Part shown: positions 23,721 through 35,989 of the stretch, piece after piece
How the letters are laid out: each line of letters begins with the position of its first letter
How positions within the stretch are numbered: the stretch's first letter is position 1
Assembly (NCBI GenBank): GCA_026874595.1
Contig: CM049319.1
Coordinates: 63,250,917-63,314,916, forward strand
Length of the DNA stretch: 64,000 nucleotides
Source of the DNA: Sipunculus nudus
Lineage: Eukaryota; Annelida; Sipuncula; Golfingiida; Sipunculidae
Direction: 5' to 3'
The notes under the pieces: generated by a model
What the model was told of the DNA's origin: nothing
Databases searched by the model: none
What the model saw: the letters and a program-made list of their open reading frames with translations, nothing else
Program-made: the position numbers and the translations under genes

Positions 23721-24654
23721 GAAAATATAAATAAATTTTGTATCCATCAGTAATAATTGGGGTATTTTTGTGTTTGTTTACTATAAACAAGATCTAATGT
23801 GCTTCCTACAAAATTTCTATCAGCTGCTCCTCAGTATTTTTCACTCGCTGGACTAATGAAGCCACGTGTTAAATTTTCGTCAACTCCGTTACAACTGCAC
23901 CAATATGCCATCTACAGCCATCCAGTGGAACAAATCGAGTGGCCATCCATGAACAGAGAGAGGCATCTTAAATCTATTAGAAATGATATATTTGTTTGAA
24001 CGATTTCATGTGAATTATGTCCGCTGATCAGGGTAAATTTAAAAAATGATCAGCTCCGTTACCATCAACTCCGTTGCGATTCTATTGTAATGGAATTGAC
24101 GAAAATATAAATAAATTTTGTATCCATCAGTAATAATTGGGGTATTTTTGTGTTTGTTTACTATAAACAAGATCTAATGTGCTTCCTACAAAATTTCTAT
24201 CAGCTGCTCCTCAGTATTTTTCACTCGCTGGACTAATGAAGCCACGTCCTAAATTTTCGTCAACTCCGTTACAACTGCACCAATATGCCATCTACAGCCA
24301 TCCAGTGGAACAAATCGAGTGGCCAATCATATCATTCGTTACAGTGTAGGACATTCAAAGTGAAGAATCATGGCTTCAATCCATTGTTTTGATTTTTTTT
24401 TCAGTGAAAAAGTGTATAAAAAGTTAAGTAGCTTAATTCACCCATCAACTCTGTTACACCATTTGTGAAAAAAAGTAATCGTTGAAACCTATAAACATCC
24501 ATGAACAGAGAGAGGCATCTTAAATCTATTAGAAATGATATATTTGTTTGAACGATTTCATGTGTATTATGTCCGCTGATCAGGGTAAATTTAAAAAATG
24601 ATCAGCTCCGTTACCATCAACTCCGTTGCGATTCTATTGTAATGGAATTGACGA
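23721..24654 (+). repeat. recent direct tandem duplication (380 bp)
   Basis: 23721-24100 and 24101-24654 are almost identical. They differ at a few bases (CACGTGTTA versus CACGTCCTA, GTGAATT versus GTGTATT) and by 172 bp at 24325-24496 present only in copy 2. Both contain repeated CAACTCCGTTAC phrases. Non-coding. Confidence 0.92.
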
Positions 24655-24782
24655 ATCACCAAAAATTTTTTTCTATGAAAAGTACAAAAGTTGTTCAGCA
24701 AATCCATGCCGATACACGGGCTTAATATCTCCTGTTTACCGCTTTTGTATCCGTTATTATGGTTCTGTGTGTGAGTAAACAC

Positions 24783-25087
24783 AGTGGACCTTTGTCTGTT
24801 TACAATAACAAGACCGCTTGACCAGAAGCAAGATCTTAGTCTAGCACACGCGACAATTATAAAAAAAGAGAAGAAACATGAAAGAAAATCACCCAGAAAA
24901 GCTTGAAAAACCTTGATTTGTTTTTTTTTCACTTGTAAAGAGGAGAAAGCAAACGAAGAACGAAATATTGAAAGATCCCGTAATAGTTTAAGGAGACTAA
25001 ATTTTACTTCATGTATACTAAAAATACTTGGTTTGTAAAATGTAAATAGGTCCTTTTTTTCATTTAAACTCTTTACAATACAATCGG

Positions 25088-25174
<87 letters not shown>

Positions 25175-25178
25175 CGTT

Positions 25179-25215
<37 letters not shown>

Positions 25216-25630
25216 AGACTGAAAGCCTTGGGATATAATACCAGCGCTGTGTTAGAATGGCTCAGCCGGTAGATACTATATATGTCATTAGTAATACATG
25301 TAATGTCTATCAGATGTTCTTTTTTGACCAGATTAAATATCCCGACATGTGCAAGGGACGCAATAAGCTATTATTACTTGCGGGGAATTCCTATGCTTAT
25401 ATGGCAAATTTGAAATGGAAATAAAATTTAGAAACGAGAACAATCATTTAGAAACGAGACAAACACAGCGCTCACGCCACCTGGTGTACAGCATAAATTC
25501 ACAATTCAAGGGTTTTCAAGCTTTTCTAGGTGTTTCTTCTTTTATGTTTCTTTTATTTTTTATAATTGTCGCAACTGCGCGACCAAGATCTTTCCTCTGG
25601 TCACCGGGCCTTCTTATGTAAACACTTAAC
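24783..25630. mobile_element. foldback element: two 125-bp inverted arms around microsatellites
   Basis: 24783-24918 (read on minus) and 25497-25630 (plus) match, for example TTTTCAAGCTTTTCT, TTATAATTGTCGC, AAGATCTT and TCTGGTCA. Between them are (TC)n at about 25090-25155, (TA)n to 25172 and (TG)n at 25180-25212. The outer boundaries are only approximate. Confidence 0.6.
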
Positions 25631-25639
25631 AGACACTTA

Positions 25640-26520
25640 TAGAGGTTCTGTAATACAGAGATGCCCATTAGGAGAGGTTCATGATTCATGTTTAATTAAA
25701 TGAAGTGTTTTTGATCCAATAAGTTGAACTTCATGCCGTTTACAAAAGGGCGAGTTACACGTCCATGTACCACATGATCTTATACCAATCCGCAAATGAG
25801 ACAAATCTGAGGTGTAGATTTTACCAACACTTCAGCCTGACATATGCGTTTAAGACTTATTTTTTAATTTCGTATTCTTCTGTCACAGATTAATCGCACG
25901 TCCATGAGTGATAGTTTTTAATATATTTTTTTTTATAATTTAGTTCAAAATAAAAATTATACGTACCCCATTAAATGGATCGTTTTCTATTCAGCTACCT
26001 AACAATCATATCAATGGCTGTATATGCATTAAATAGTTTAAAAGGTCAACTACACGATGTGTTATGTATAAATCTAGTTCTTAGAAAGGTCAGTTTAGAA
26101 TATTAGAAACCTGCCGTACAAATAACCATTCTCAGTTACTTAAAATCAGGCTATTTGGGAGCTGTACCTCTTATGCGAACCCTTCTTTCTAAAAAAGTAG
26201 TTTCAGTTTGGCAAAGGCAAGATTTGTTTCTTATTAACATTATGACAGGCTCACTATTATAACATCATATACTGCTAACATTATTTAATCACCTGTCGTA
26301 AAATGAGTTCTTTATATGATTGTCAGACAACGATTTGATGTATATTTCGCTTGCTTGAAATATTACAGAAACCTGGACACACAAAAATGTGAATCGAATA
26401 GCATTTAAATATATATTATAAATAAATAGATATATGTGATTGTGTGTGTTGTTTCCAATGGTGGTCCAGCTGTTTGCAAGGAGTTGGAGATGTTGTATAT
26501 ATGTTGGAGCCCATTTGCAG
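25640..26520. other. intergenic, nothing recognised
   Basis: AT-rich sequence without recognisable genes or repeat ends. Confidence 0.45.
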
Positions 26521-26650
26521 ATCTGGCCCATCTGCCGATGGGCTTTGCCCATATGAGGATCCGTTATTGGGCTGCCCATCTGCAGATGGGCAGCCCAATA
26601 ACGAATTTGATACCACGAACTTTCTGGCCCATCTGCAGATGGGCTTGGCC
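26521..26650. repeat. palindrome cluster with 42-bp perfect palindrome
   Basis: GCCCATCTGCAGATGGGC occurs at 26574-26591 and 26627-26644, and a one-base variant at 26526-26543. 26562-26603 is a perfect 42-bp palindrome with arms CGTTATTGGGCTGCCCATCT + G. Overlapping frames on both strands are by-products of the symmetry. Confidence 0.95.
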
Positions 26651-27778
26651 TAATAACCGATTTTAGTATTTTGTTTGTAATACGTTATTATTTTATTATC
26701 TTTATGACTTTTGTACTCAGACAAACATTTATCAGAACTTAATGAGTGAATTGAAACATAAATCACTATCACAGCCTTACATCAATAATTTTTTCATTAA
26801 AATTACATAGATGTGCATAGAAAACTACATAGATGTGCATGCAGTGTTACAATACTCTATTAAATAACTTTTTACAAACAATTCTTAATTAGTCTACATT
26901 GCATTCGTGTGATGTTAAGAGTTTTATTAGGTTCACTTTTTACCCAAGAGTAATTACAGCTGTTGCGAAAAAATCTCATTTACATTACCACATAGATGCG
27001 ACTTTCACGGTACATACAATTTACTAAAGAGAAATTTATGTGGTACAAATCAGTTTCTCATATTTATTTTTAATATCCACATATATATCAAGGTTACCAC
27101 ATACATTTTGACAATAGAATAGTGTAATATATGAAGCAAACACTCTCTCATGAGTCATTTGATCTCACAGTCAATCACAATCATGCACTTTCACCACAAT
27201 ATTACATCTTGATACAATTTCTTTTGAAGAAGTGTCTTATTGATAAGCTCTCTATACTAAAGAATTCGTACAAAATTGTTGGCGTCCTGGTGATGCGAGC
27301 AGCAGGGAAGTCAGACATTACTCCTTTTTTTCAGGGTATCACAGAGATGATGCCGAGGTTAAATGTAGTTTTGGCTGCAGGGGTCATTGCTGGAGAGTAG
27401 TGTCTTTGCTAAGGCCAGGGAAAAAAAGCCACAAAATAATTTAAACAAAACGATAGGGTTAGGTTTCACATATCTTTCACAGTAACATGGAATTGACGAA
27501 TCACCAAAAATTTTTTTCTATGAAAAGTCCAACCAGTAATAAATTATTCCCTGATGAAGGGATTTATAAATCAACACACTTAAGAGAAGAAGCAGCTTTA
27601 CTGACCACGTGATATATAGTATAATCCCTTTAAATGCGTTTATCTTGGTCTGGAAAATATTGTTGCTCTTTGAAAAAAAATAATTAATTTTGGTAGTTAA
27701 AAAATGCTTTAGTCTTGAAAGTTGACAGCAATAGAAACATTAAAACTTATATATTAGACATATTTTATAAGTTTGTTT
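26651..27778. other. intergenic, nothing firm
   Basis: 27487-27528 repeats 24642-24683 exactly (42 bp, same orientation). The 89-codon frame at 27131-27400 has no family I recognise and no splice or promoter context. Confidence 0.45.
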
Positions 27779-28879
27779 TAGAAGTGCGGACGGGACCGGA
27801 CCAGACCGTTCGATGCACCAAATAAGCGTCCTGTCCTTGTCAGGTCTTACTGTAGGCGTTCCGGTCCATAAGGTGGACCGGTCCAAGGGGTTCGGTCCAT
27901 TTATTAAAATATCATTAAAATTAAAATATGTTGTAATTCCTTTTATTCTACGTTTGTTCTACATATTTTTTTCATTACATATATTTGTTCAAATATTTAA
28001 CAAAACCGAATATCATACACAGCAAAACGTGCTATAAATGTAATATTATAATCTATACTTTAATCGCAGGATCTGGGTGTGATTTTTAATGACAAATTTA
28101 AAATTACAATCTTTGTTAATAATTTTACAGTGGTATATATTTTGTGTTACTGTGTGGGGCATAGTGATTAGAATATAAGCCAAATGTGCAGGGTGGAGCG
28201 AGCTGATTTAAAGAATTTGCTTGGCGGGGATAGATGCAGGCTGACATAAGCTGATTAGTTTTGTAGCGGTTCAAATGCGGTATGATATTTAAAACCTATT
28301 AATCTAATGTGCAGGGTTGGGCGAGCTGATTCATAGATTATGCTGGGCAGGGATGCGGATTGACAGCAGCTGATAAGTTATGTAATGGTTTATGTGCGAT
28401 TTGATACAGAAAACTTATTAATCCTTTGTTAATAATTTAATATAAAGAATATATTTAATGTATTCATCGTATAGAAATTGGTCTTATTATACTGAGCAAA
28501 AGTATCAGCATTGTGCAACACAGCAGGGACAATGATCTAATGCTGAACATGTCACTTCAATCATAAGTTAATAAAAAATTGACCTTTAACTGTTTCTCAA
28601 GAGGAAAAAAATATAAAATAATACATGTTATACGTATATAATTGTACTATTGCAGCTGTCATTGCTTTAAATACATTTTATGTAGCCAATGAGTCTTTCT
28701 GAGATGGTTTATTGCCCCTTGTTCATAACACGATTTGTTGGGGAAACTAAATCCTTAAACTCATCTGTTTAACTTAAACCTTTAAACATTAGGTATAGAG
28801 CGGTCAAACCGGTCCGGTCCAGGAATAAGCGGTCCGGTATTTTGTGTTATCGGTCCAAGCGGTCCGGTCCGCACCTCTA
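27779..28879. mobile_element. hAT-like non-autonomous element, 1101 bp
   Basis: Ends TAGAAGTGCGGACGGGACC and (reverse complement) TAGAGGTGCGGACCGGACC are terminal inverted repeats. GTTTGTTT flanks both sides (27771-27778 and 28880-28887), an 8-bp target duplication typical of hAT. GGTCCGGTCC-type motifs cluster near both ends. Inside, a roughly 95-bp unit (GTGCAGGGT.GGGCGAGCTGAT) occurs twice, near 28183 and 28309. No transposase frame. Confidence 0.82.
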
Positions 28880-28887
28880 GTTTGTTT

Positions 28888-30099
28888 ATGAGCTTATAAC
28901 TTAAATTCATTGGGTTTACAGGCTAATCACCATTGCTAAGACTGGGAAAGAACGAATGAAGGTATATAGACATTATTATTTTCTGTTGGATTCGTCTAAA
29001 GAAGTGTTAGGCAGACTATAACCTATATACGAAAGGAGAACATTTCAATTATGAACATTGTGTGTTGTGTATTCCGTTCTCTGTTCTACACCTGACAGCT
29101 TTTAGTGTAACACGAATTCAGGTTGATTACAAGGCCGCTGAAAGTGTTCAGCTCAATCACATTTTAGCATTGCAATAACCATCCAAGGACATTATGACTT
29201 CTTAATAAAACATGAAATCTTTTGCATTAAATTAGGAGAAAGTTTTGGAACATATTACTGTGTACAATTTTTTAGTGGTCGAGCAGGCCCTTTTTACTTA
29301 GGATTCACTGTTCAATCAAACAACTGGTATAAGTTTACTTTAATATTTGCGTTGTTTTAAATATTTGTGAAATTAATGGAAATTTTTTATTAGTTTAGAT
29401 GATACTAGCCTATAATGCCAGTTGCATATAGAGCACAGCTCTTAATTTTATAAGGTAACAAAACTATAATTTTTGTTTAAAATGGATCAACTCCGTTACA
29501 GCTCTTAATTGTTACAATATTTTCCTGGATTAAGATAATGTTGGCATTTCTTTACATTCTCAAGTATTTTTTGTCATTAAAGGAGAAATATGTTTTTATT
29601 GAATTCATATTGAAATGGTTAAATACCAAGTAGATAGTCATTTTGCAAGTTCTTTCTCGCAATCCCAAGCTGAGCTGTTCAATTTAGCAGTAATTTACAT
29701 TAATTGACTTTATGTGTTTAACATAAACGTTATGTGGTAAACTTCTGTTTACCTGTGAGGGTAACTTGTGTCGATCCATTTGAGCATGATACAACATGAT
29801 AGTTATCTGTTTACTTTTTGTTCAAATGTGTTAAAAGTTTAGGTAAGAATATCTTTATAATTTATTGCGTAATCAACTTCGTTACATTTCAGTAAGCGCA
29901 ACATTTTAGCCAAAAACTATTTTCGATCGTTTTCCTTCAGACTTTGCAGCAGTTAACGTTAGAAAGAATTGTCAAATTATGGACATTTTGTAGGAGATCA
30001 GTAATATTGAGCGTACATGTCTCTTTTAGCAAGTTCTCTTCAATGCACTTTATGGGTCAAACATATGTGTGCACTATCACCTTATTATTCAGCATTAAT
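28888..30099. other. intergenic, nothing firm
   Basis: Contains isolated CAACTCCGTTAC-type phrases (29483, 29872), otherwise AT-rich non-coding. Confidence 0.45.
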
Positions 30100-30589
30100 A
30101 CAAGGCCTACAGGCCTAATGGGAACCTGTGCATATGGATATACACCAGGTATAACGCTTCAATGCTGAACCACTACTTTTCATATATATGAACAATGCAA
30201 GTACTAAACATCTGAACAAGAAACAATACACAAACATCACTGCTGAAATTCTCGCATGTGTGCACACAACACAAAAATTATTGTAGGTGGCACCACCAGT
30301 CTTGTATACAACAAAGCTATTTGACATGTATGAATATGCCCAATTTCAGGCTGATATATCAAATTCCTCCGTAGAATTAAGCAGGCACATACACTTTGCA
30401 AAAGTCATTGCAGATGGCGACACCTGTCTTGTGAACGAGAAAGCCATTAAAGACACATAGACAGGTCAGAATAGCAGGCCAATACATCAAACTTACCTTG
30501 AGTCTGATGCATGGGGCTGACCAGGCTTAGGTGAGAAAGGCTGTTGCCCCGAGTGTACTGTGACAAATTACTAGCTCAGGCTACTGCAC

Positions 30590-31020
30590 TGAGTGAACTC
30601 TTGACCTGCACCTTGCTAGACTGAGTGAACTTTTGACCTGTACCTGGCTGCACTGAGTGAATTCTTGACCTATTGTATAATCTGACACAGTTGGCAGTCT
30701 GCCAAAGCTATAAATAAATCCAGACTGACCTTTTGCCTGTTGCCAAATCTGAAATAGTAGCCACACAATTGCATAAGCTCACAGATTGGCTCCATATGCA
30801 GCCCTGAGGGGCAGAACACCCATATGGTGATCAAATGATACTCATGATGTGATCACATGCTACCCATGAGATGATCACATGCTGCCCATGAGGTGCTCAC
30901 ATGACACCCATGAGGTGATCACATGCCTTGTGCTTGGCTGCACTGATTGAACTGTTGACCTATATTTGGCTGCACTGAATGAACTCTTGATCTGTTGCCA
31001 AATCTGAAACAATTGGCAGT
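30590..31020 (-). repeat. short-period repeats in B1 (CACTGAGTGAACTCTTGACC)
   Basis: Copies of CTGCACTGAGTGAACTCTTG and of ATGAGGTGATCACATG recur every few dozen bases. The same block is at 33750-34260 in B2. Confidence 0.75.
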
Positions 31021-31689
31021 TTCTCAACCTATTCAAGAAACATACACAAACTTGGCCTGTAATGTAACTCTGCTAAAATTTATCAAACACAAACCATTTG
31101 AACAAACTTGAGAGGGCTCGCCTCTGGGATCATTTCTGTAAATTTCTGACCGTTTACAAGAAGAAGATTTTAAATTTTTTTCTCAGCTTTTTCCCTGTAA
31201 AATCTAAGTAAATGCATATAGCAAAAATAAGCTGAATCCATCAACATTTATTTTGTGACAGATAATTGCATAAAATTTGGGGATGGTAGCTCCTGCTATT
31301 CCTGAGAAATTATGAATTAGTGTACAGATGATATCTAATATCATAAATCTACATTTCTAAAAGCTTTTAAAAACATTCTTGTCAATATTTTCCATAGATA
31401 ACCTGAAATCTAAATGTCTAGAGGCATGATGTAATGGATGCTGATAAACTGGTGCTAGGCTAGATGTATCTGCTTCACACAGCTAACATGTATGGTAAAA
31501 TGACTTAATTCAATCTTTATAAATCAGCCAAAATTCATTCTTTGGAACCATAAAAGACAATTATTATAAGAATGATTCAGGGAATTATTCTTGCAAAATA
31601 TTAAACGAACTGGCCTCAGTATCATCAGTCAAAAAACGTTTTGTAGGTTTATAACTTAAATGGGAAAATACAGCAAAATGGCAAAGTTC

Positions 31690-32330
31690 AGCTTCCCATA
31701 ATTCAGCCAAAAATCATTGAACCAAAACCATTTGAACAAACTTGAATTATCAACATCTATGGATAATTTATGTGTGAGATTTAAGAATTTGGCCCAGTGG
31801 TTTTTGAGAAGAAGATTTTTGTAGCCACTTAGCTAAAATGGGCTGTTATGGCATATGACCAAATTCAGCTTCCCATAACTCAGCCAAAAGTCACTGAACT
31901 GAGACCATTTGAACAAACTTGAATTATCAACATCTAAGAATAATTAATGTGTGAGATTTAAAAATTTGGCCCAGTGGTTTGTGAGAAGAAGATTTTTGTA
32001 GCCACTTAGCTAAAATGGGCTGTTAAGGCATATGACTAAATTCAGCTTCCCATAACTTAGCCAAATGTCACTGAACTGAGACCATTTGAACAAACTTGAA
32101 TTATCAACATCTAAGGATAATTAATGTGTGAGATTTAAGAATTTGGCTCAGTGGTTTTTGAGAAGAAGATTTTTTAGCCACTTAGCTTAAATGAGCTCTA
32201 TGTCATATGACTAAATTCAGCTTCCCATAACTTAGCCAAAAATCACTGAACTGAGACCATTTGAACAAACTTCAGAAAGCACTTCCCTAGACCCATTTCT
32301 GTGCGATATTAAACAATTTGGCCATATCGT
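31690..32330. repeat. 176-bp tandem repeat in B1
   Basis: CAGCTTCCCATAA recurs at 31690, 31866, 32043 and 32218 (spacings 176, 177, 175). The units share AACCATTTGAACAAACTTGA and GTTTTTGAGAAGAAGATTTT. Confidence 0.88.
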
Positions 32331-32888
32331 TTCAGAGAAGAAGTTATTTGTAGACTGCAGTATGATACGGGCACTGATGACCCTCGTACAAAAAAGGCCG
32401 ATGCAGGTGGCGCCACCAATACCTCAATTTCAGATATGACTCATGTGACCAACATTGGCATAAAATTTGGTGATGATAGCTCAAGCCATTTCTGAGATTG
32501 TAATTTTAGTATGCTTTTTTGGACAGATGACTAAGTTCAACTTCCTGTAACTCGGCCAAAAATCACCGAACTTAAACTATTCGAACAAATTTGAGAGAGA
32601 TTGTTCCAGAAATCATTTCTGTAAAATATTGGACAATTTGGCTGTACAGATTCGGAGAAGATTTTTTCAGCTTTTTTAGCTTTTTCCCTATAAAATCTAA
32701 GAAAATGCAGTTAACCAAAAAATAAGCAAAATCCGATAGAGTTTTTTAGATGACTAATTTTATGCATAAAATTTGATGATGCTAATTCTTGCCGTTTTCA
32801 AGATAGTATGGGTTAACGTACAAACGACGGACGACGGACGCCGGACGACGCCACACCATCGCATAAGCTCACAGGTTCGCTAAAAATG

Positions 32889-33280
32889 CCAGGAATAATT
32901 TTCATATCAAACTCTAGTGTTTATGATGATTGTTTACCATATTTTTGTTAAATCTACATACGCGCCACATTCAATCTTCTTTTTACCGCATTATTTTGTG
33001 ATTAAAAAAAATAAACTGCTGTAACGGAATTGACTTGCTGACTAAAGAGTGCCATTCTTCTATTGTGGAGAAAAAGCAAGTATGGAGAAAAGTGCGCTGC
33101 TGATGATAGTTTTTGACCTTTCATATATCCCGCTTGAAAAGGAAAGAAGAAAAAATGAATTTGGCAACAACTTTTTTCCCTCTGTTTGGGAAGTCAAAAT
33201 TGACCCCCATTCGGAGAGTAACACAACTCTAGGCACAACTCCAGTAGAATCTGTGGGTTTGTAATTTTATACAATTTAAT
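32889..33280. other. spacer between B1 and B2
   Basis: Holds GTAACGGAATTGAC near 33020 and a 71-codon open frame at 33049-33264 without recognisable features. No gene call made. Confidence 0.4.
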
Positions 33281-35625
33281 ACAAGGCCTACAGGCCTAAT
33301 GCGAACCTGTGCATTGGGAAATACACCAGGTATAATGCTTCAATGCTGGACCATTACTTTTCATGTATATGAACTATGCAAGTACTAAACATTTTGAATA
33401 AGAAACAATTACACAAACATCACTGCTGAAATTCTGACATAGGTGCACAAAACACGAAAAAGATTGTAGCTGGCACCACCAGTCTTGTATACAACGAAGC
33501 TATCAGAGATATATACATACGCCCAATTTCAGACTGATATATCAAACCCCTCCTGAGAAAAACGTGTGCAAAAGTCATGGTAGGTGGCGACACCTGTCTT
33601 GTGAGCGAGAAAGCCATCAAAGACACATAGACAGGTCAAAATATTAGGCCAATACATCAAACTTACCTTGAGTCTGATGCATGGGGCTGACCAGGCTTAG
33701 GTGAGAGAGGCTGTTGCCCCGAGTGAACTGTGACAAATTGCTTGCTCAGACTACTGCACTGAGTGAACTCATGACCTGCACCTGGTTAGACTGAGTGAAC
33801 TTTTGACCTGTACCTGGCTGCACTGAGTGAACTCTTGACCTGTTGCATAATCTGACACAGTTGGCAGTCTGCCAAATCTATAAATAGAATGCAGCTACTG
33901 CACTGAGTAAACTCCTGACCCATACCTGGCTGCACTGAGTGAACTCTTGACCTGTTGCCTAATCTGATACAGTTGGTAGTCTGCCAAAGCTATAAATAGA
34001 TCCAGACTGACCTCTAGCCTGTTGCCAAATCTGAAATAGTAGCCACACCATTGCATAAGCCCATGCAGGGGCTCTGCCCTGAGGGGCTTGACACCCATGA
34101 AGTGATCACATGGTGCCCATGAGGTGTTCACATGTCACCCATGAGGTGATCACATGCCATGTGCTTGGCTGCACTGATTGAATTCTTGACCTATATCTGG
34201 CTGCACTGAATGAACTCTTGATCTGTTCCCAAATCTGAAACAGTTGGCAGTTTCTCAACCTATTTAAAGATAAAGATTCAATCTTGGCCTGTTGGTATAT
34301 CTGTTTACACATACTGAAGGACTTTGGTTAAAATTTCTTTTTTTTTTCAAGCCGACATATTCATAAACTTTTTATCAAAATATCTAGAATAATAAAAGAT
34401 GCAGTACTTTCATTGTTAAAGGTCCAATAGTTCTGCCAAAAATCATTCTAGTAAACTTGAACAAAGGCCAGCTAAGAATAATTTTTGTGCAATGTTACAG
34501 AAGATATAATTGAAATAATAATTTTGTAGAAGAACACTATTGCAGTCCTCAGTTTGAAAAAGACATAATAATGGCCATAAGACCAACTTAAGCTTTTCAC
34601 AACTCAACCAAAAATCAACAAACTCAGTATATTCTGATATGATTGAAAGAACCATGTCCTAGGATAATTCTTTTGAAAAATTGAACAATTCAACTTGACA
34701 GTTTCATCATTAAGCTGAAAGAGGCTAAAATTATGAGTTTTTTTGCCCATAAAAAACAGGTCAATGTAGGTGGCACCACTAAATCTACAACTTCAAATAT
34801 GAGTCATGTGACCAACATTTGCACAATACCTGGTAATGCTAGCTTCTGTCATTTCTGAGAGTACTATGTCAGTATGCTTACTTGGCCGAATGACTGTTCA
34901 AATTTGTGTAACTCCACTAAAATTCATCAAATGCAAACCATTTGAACAAACTTGAGAGGGCTTGCCTCTGGGATCATTTATGTAAAATATTTAACAATTT
35001 GGCTGGACCGTCTACAAGAAGACGTCTTTTAAAATATTGTCAGCTTTTTCCTTATAAAATCTAAGTAAATGCAGATAGCAAAAAAGTAAGCTGAATCCCA
35101 CAAAAATTTGATATGTGACAGATTATTGCATAAAATCTGGGAATGGTAGCTCCTGCTATTCCTGAGAAATTATGGATTAATGTACAGATGACCAATGACC
35201 CCCGTACAAAAATAGGTCAATTCAGGTGGCATCACCAATACCTGAATTTCATATATGACTCATGTGACCAACACTGGCAAAAAAATTTGGTGATGATAGC
35301 TCTGGCTGTTTCTGAGACTGTAATTTTAGTATGCTTTTTTGGACAGATGACTAAGTTCAACTTCCTGAACAAAATTGAGGGAGATGGTATAAAAGATTAT
35401 TTCTGTGAAATATTGAACAATTTGGCTTGAGTGTTTCGGAGGAGAAGATTTTTAAAGTTTTTTTTAGCTTTTTCTCTATAAAATTTAAGAAAATTTTCAG
35501 ATGGCTAATTTTTTGCATTAAATTTCATCATGCTAGCTCCAATCATTTTCAAAATAGTATGGGTAAACGTACAGAAGACAAACGCCGCCACACCATCGCA
35601 TTAGTTCACAGGTTCACTAAAAAAT
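33281..35625 (-). mobile_element. B2, second full-length B element
   Basis: 3' end ACAAGGCCTACAGGCCTAAT then GCGAACCTGTGCA at 33281. 5' end CACCATCGCATTAGTTCACA then GGTTCACTAAAAAA at about 35625. It is closely similar to B1 along most of its length, but lacks the roughly 1-kb block B1 has between GTACAGATGA (31326) and CTGATGACCCTCGTAC (32375). Confidence 0.75.
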
Positions 35626-35803
35626 AATACAGATGCATATTGAATGCAAAATTGTAATACAGATACATCTCACTGATGGCAAAATCTTGAATTAATTTGA
35701 CTATGGATACCAATTATTTATAATCCATGTACAGCCGTCTTTATATACCCACAGAGAGCTGTATAGCTGTGATTGTAAACATTGCCTGGCATGAGGAATA
35801 TGT
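35626..35803. other. spacer between B2 and A6
   Basis: Short AT-rich spacer with AATACAGAT(G/A)CAT repeated near 35628 and 35656. Nothing else. Confidence 0.45.
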
Positions 35804-35989
35804 AACAAGTGACCCATGGGTCAAGACGCTCAGGTGACTGGGAAGAGATTCGCAAAAGGAAATTTTATCATCAGAATGGTAGTATATACTCATTCAACTG
35901 AAGCATCAAACAGATTAACCAACAGGCCAAGATTAAGTCTGTATTTATATATCTCAAAAATAGAGAAAAAAATGTGTAAACTTTAAAAA

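Larger units (their letters stand above)
30100..32888 (-). mobile_element. B1, full-length B-family Helitron-like element
   Basis: Left boundary (3' end): ACAAGGCCTACAGGCCTAAT, then GGAACCTGTGCA. Right boundary (5' end): GACGCCACACCATCGCATAA, then GCTCACAGGTTCGCTAAAAAT at about 32888, preceded by an ACGGACGACGGACG tract. GAACCTGTG and CACAGGTTC are subterminal inverted repeats. Several tandem modules lie inside. No coding sequence. Confidence 0.75.

Noticed and set aside
26562-26603. 42-bp palindrome as a microRNA precursor
   Set aside because: It has no loop and no offset arms, so the symmetry does not fit a pre-miRNA hairpin.
27131-27400. 89-codon frame ending NVVLAAGVIAGE
   Set aside because: No recognisable domain, no splice context and no second copy. 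I would not call a gene from length alone.
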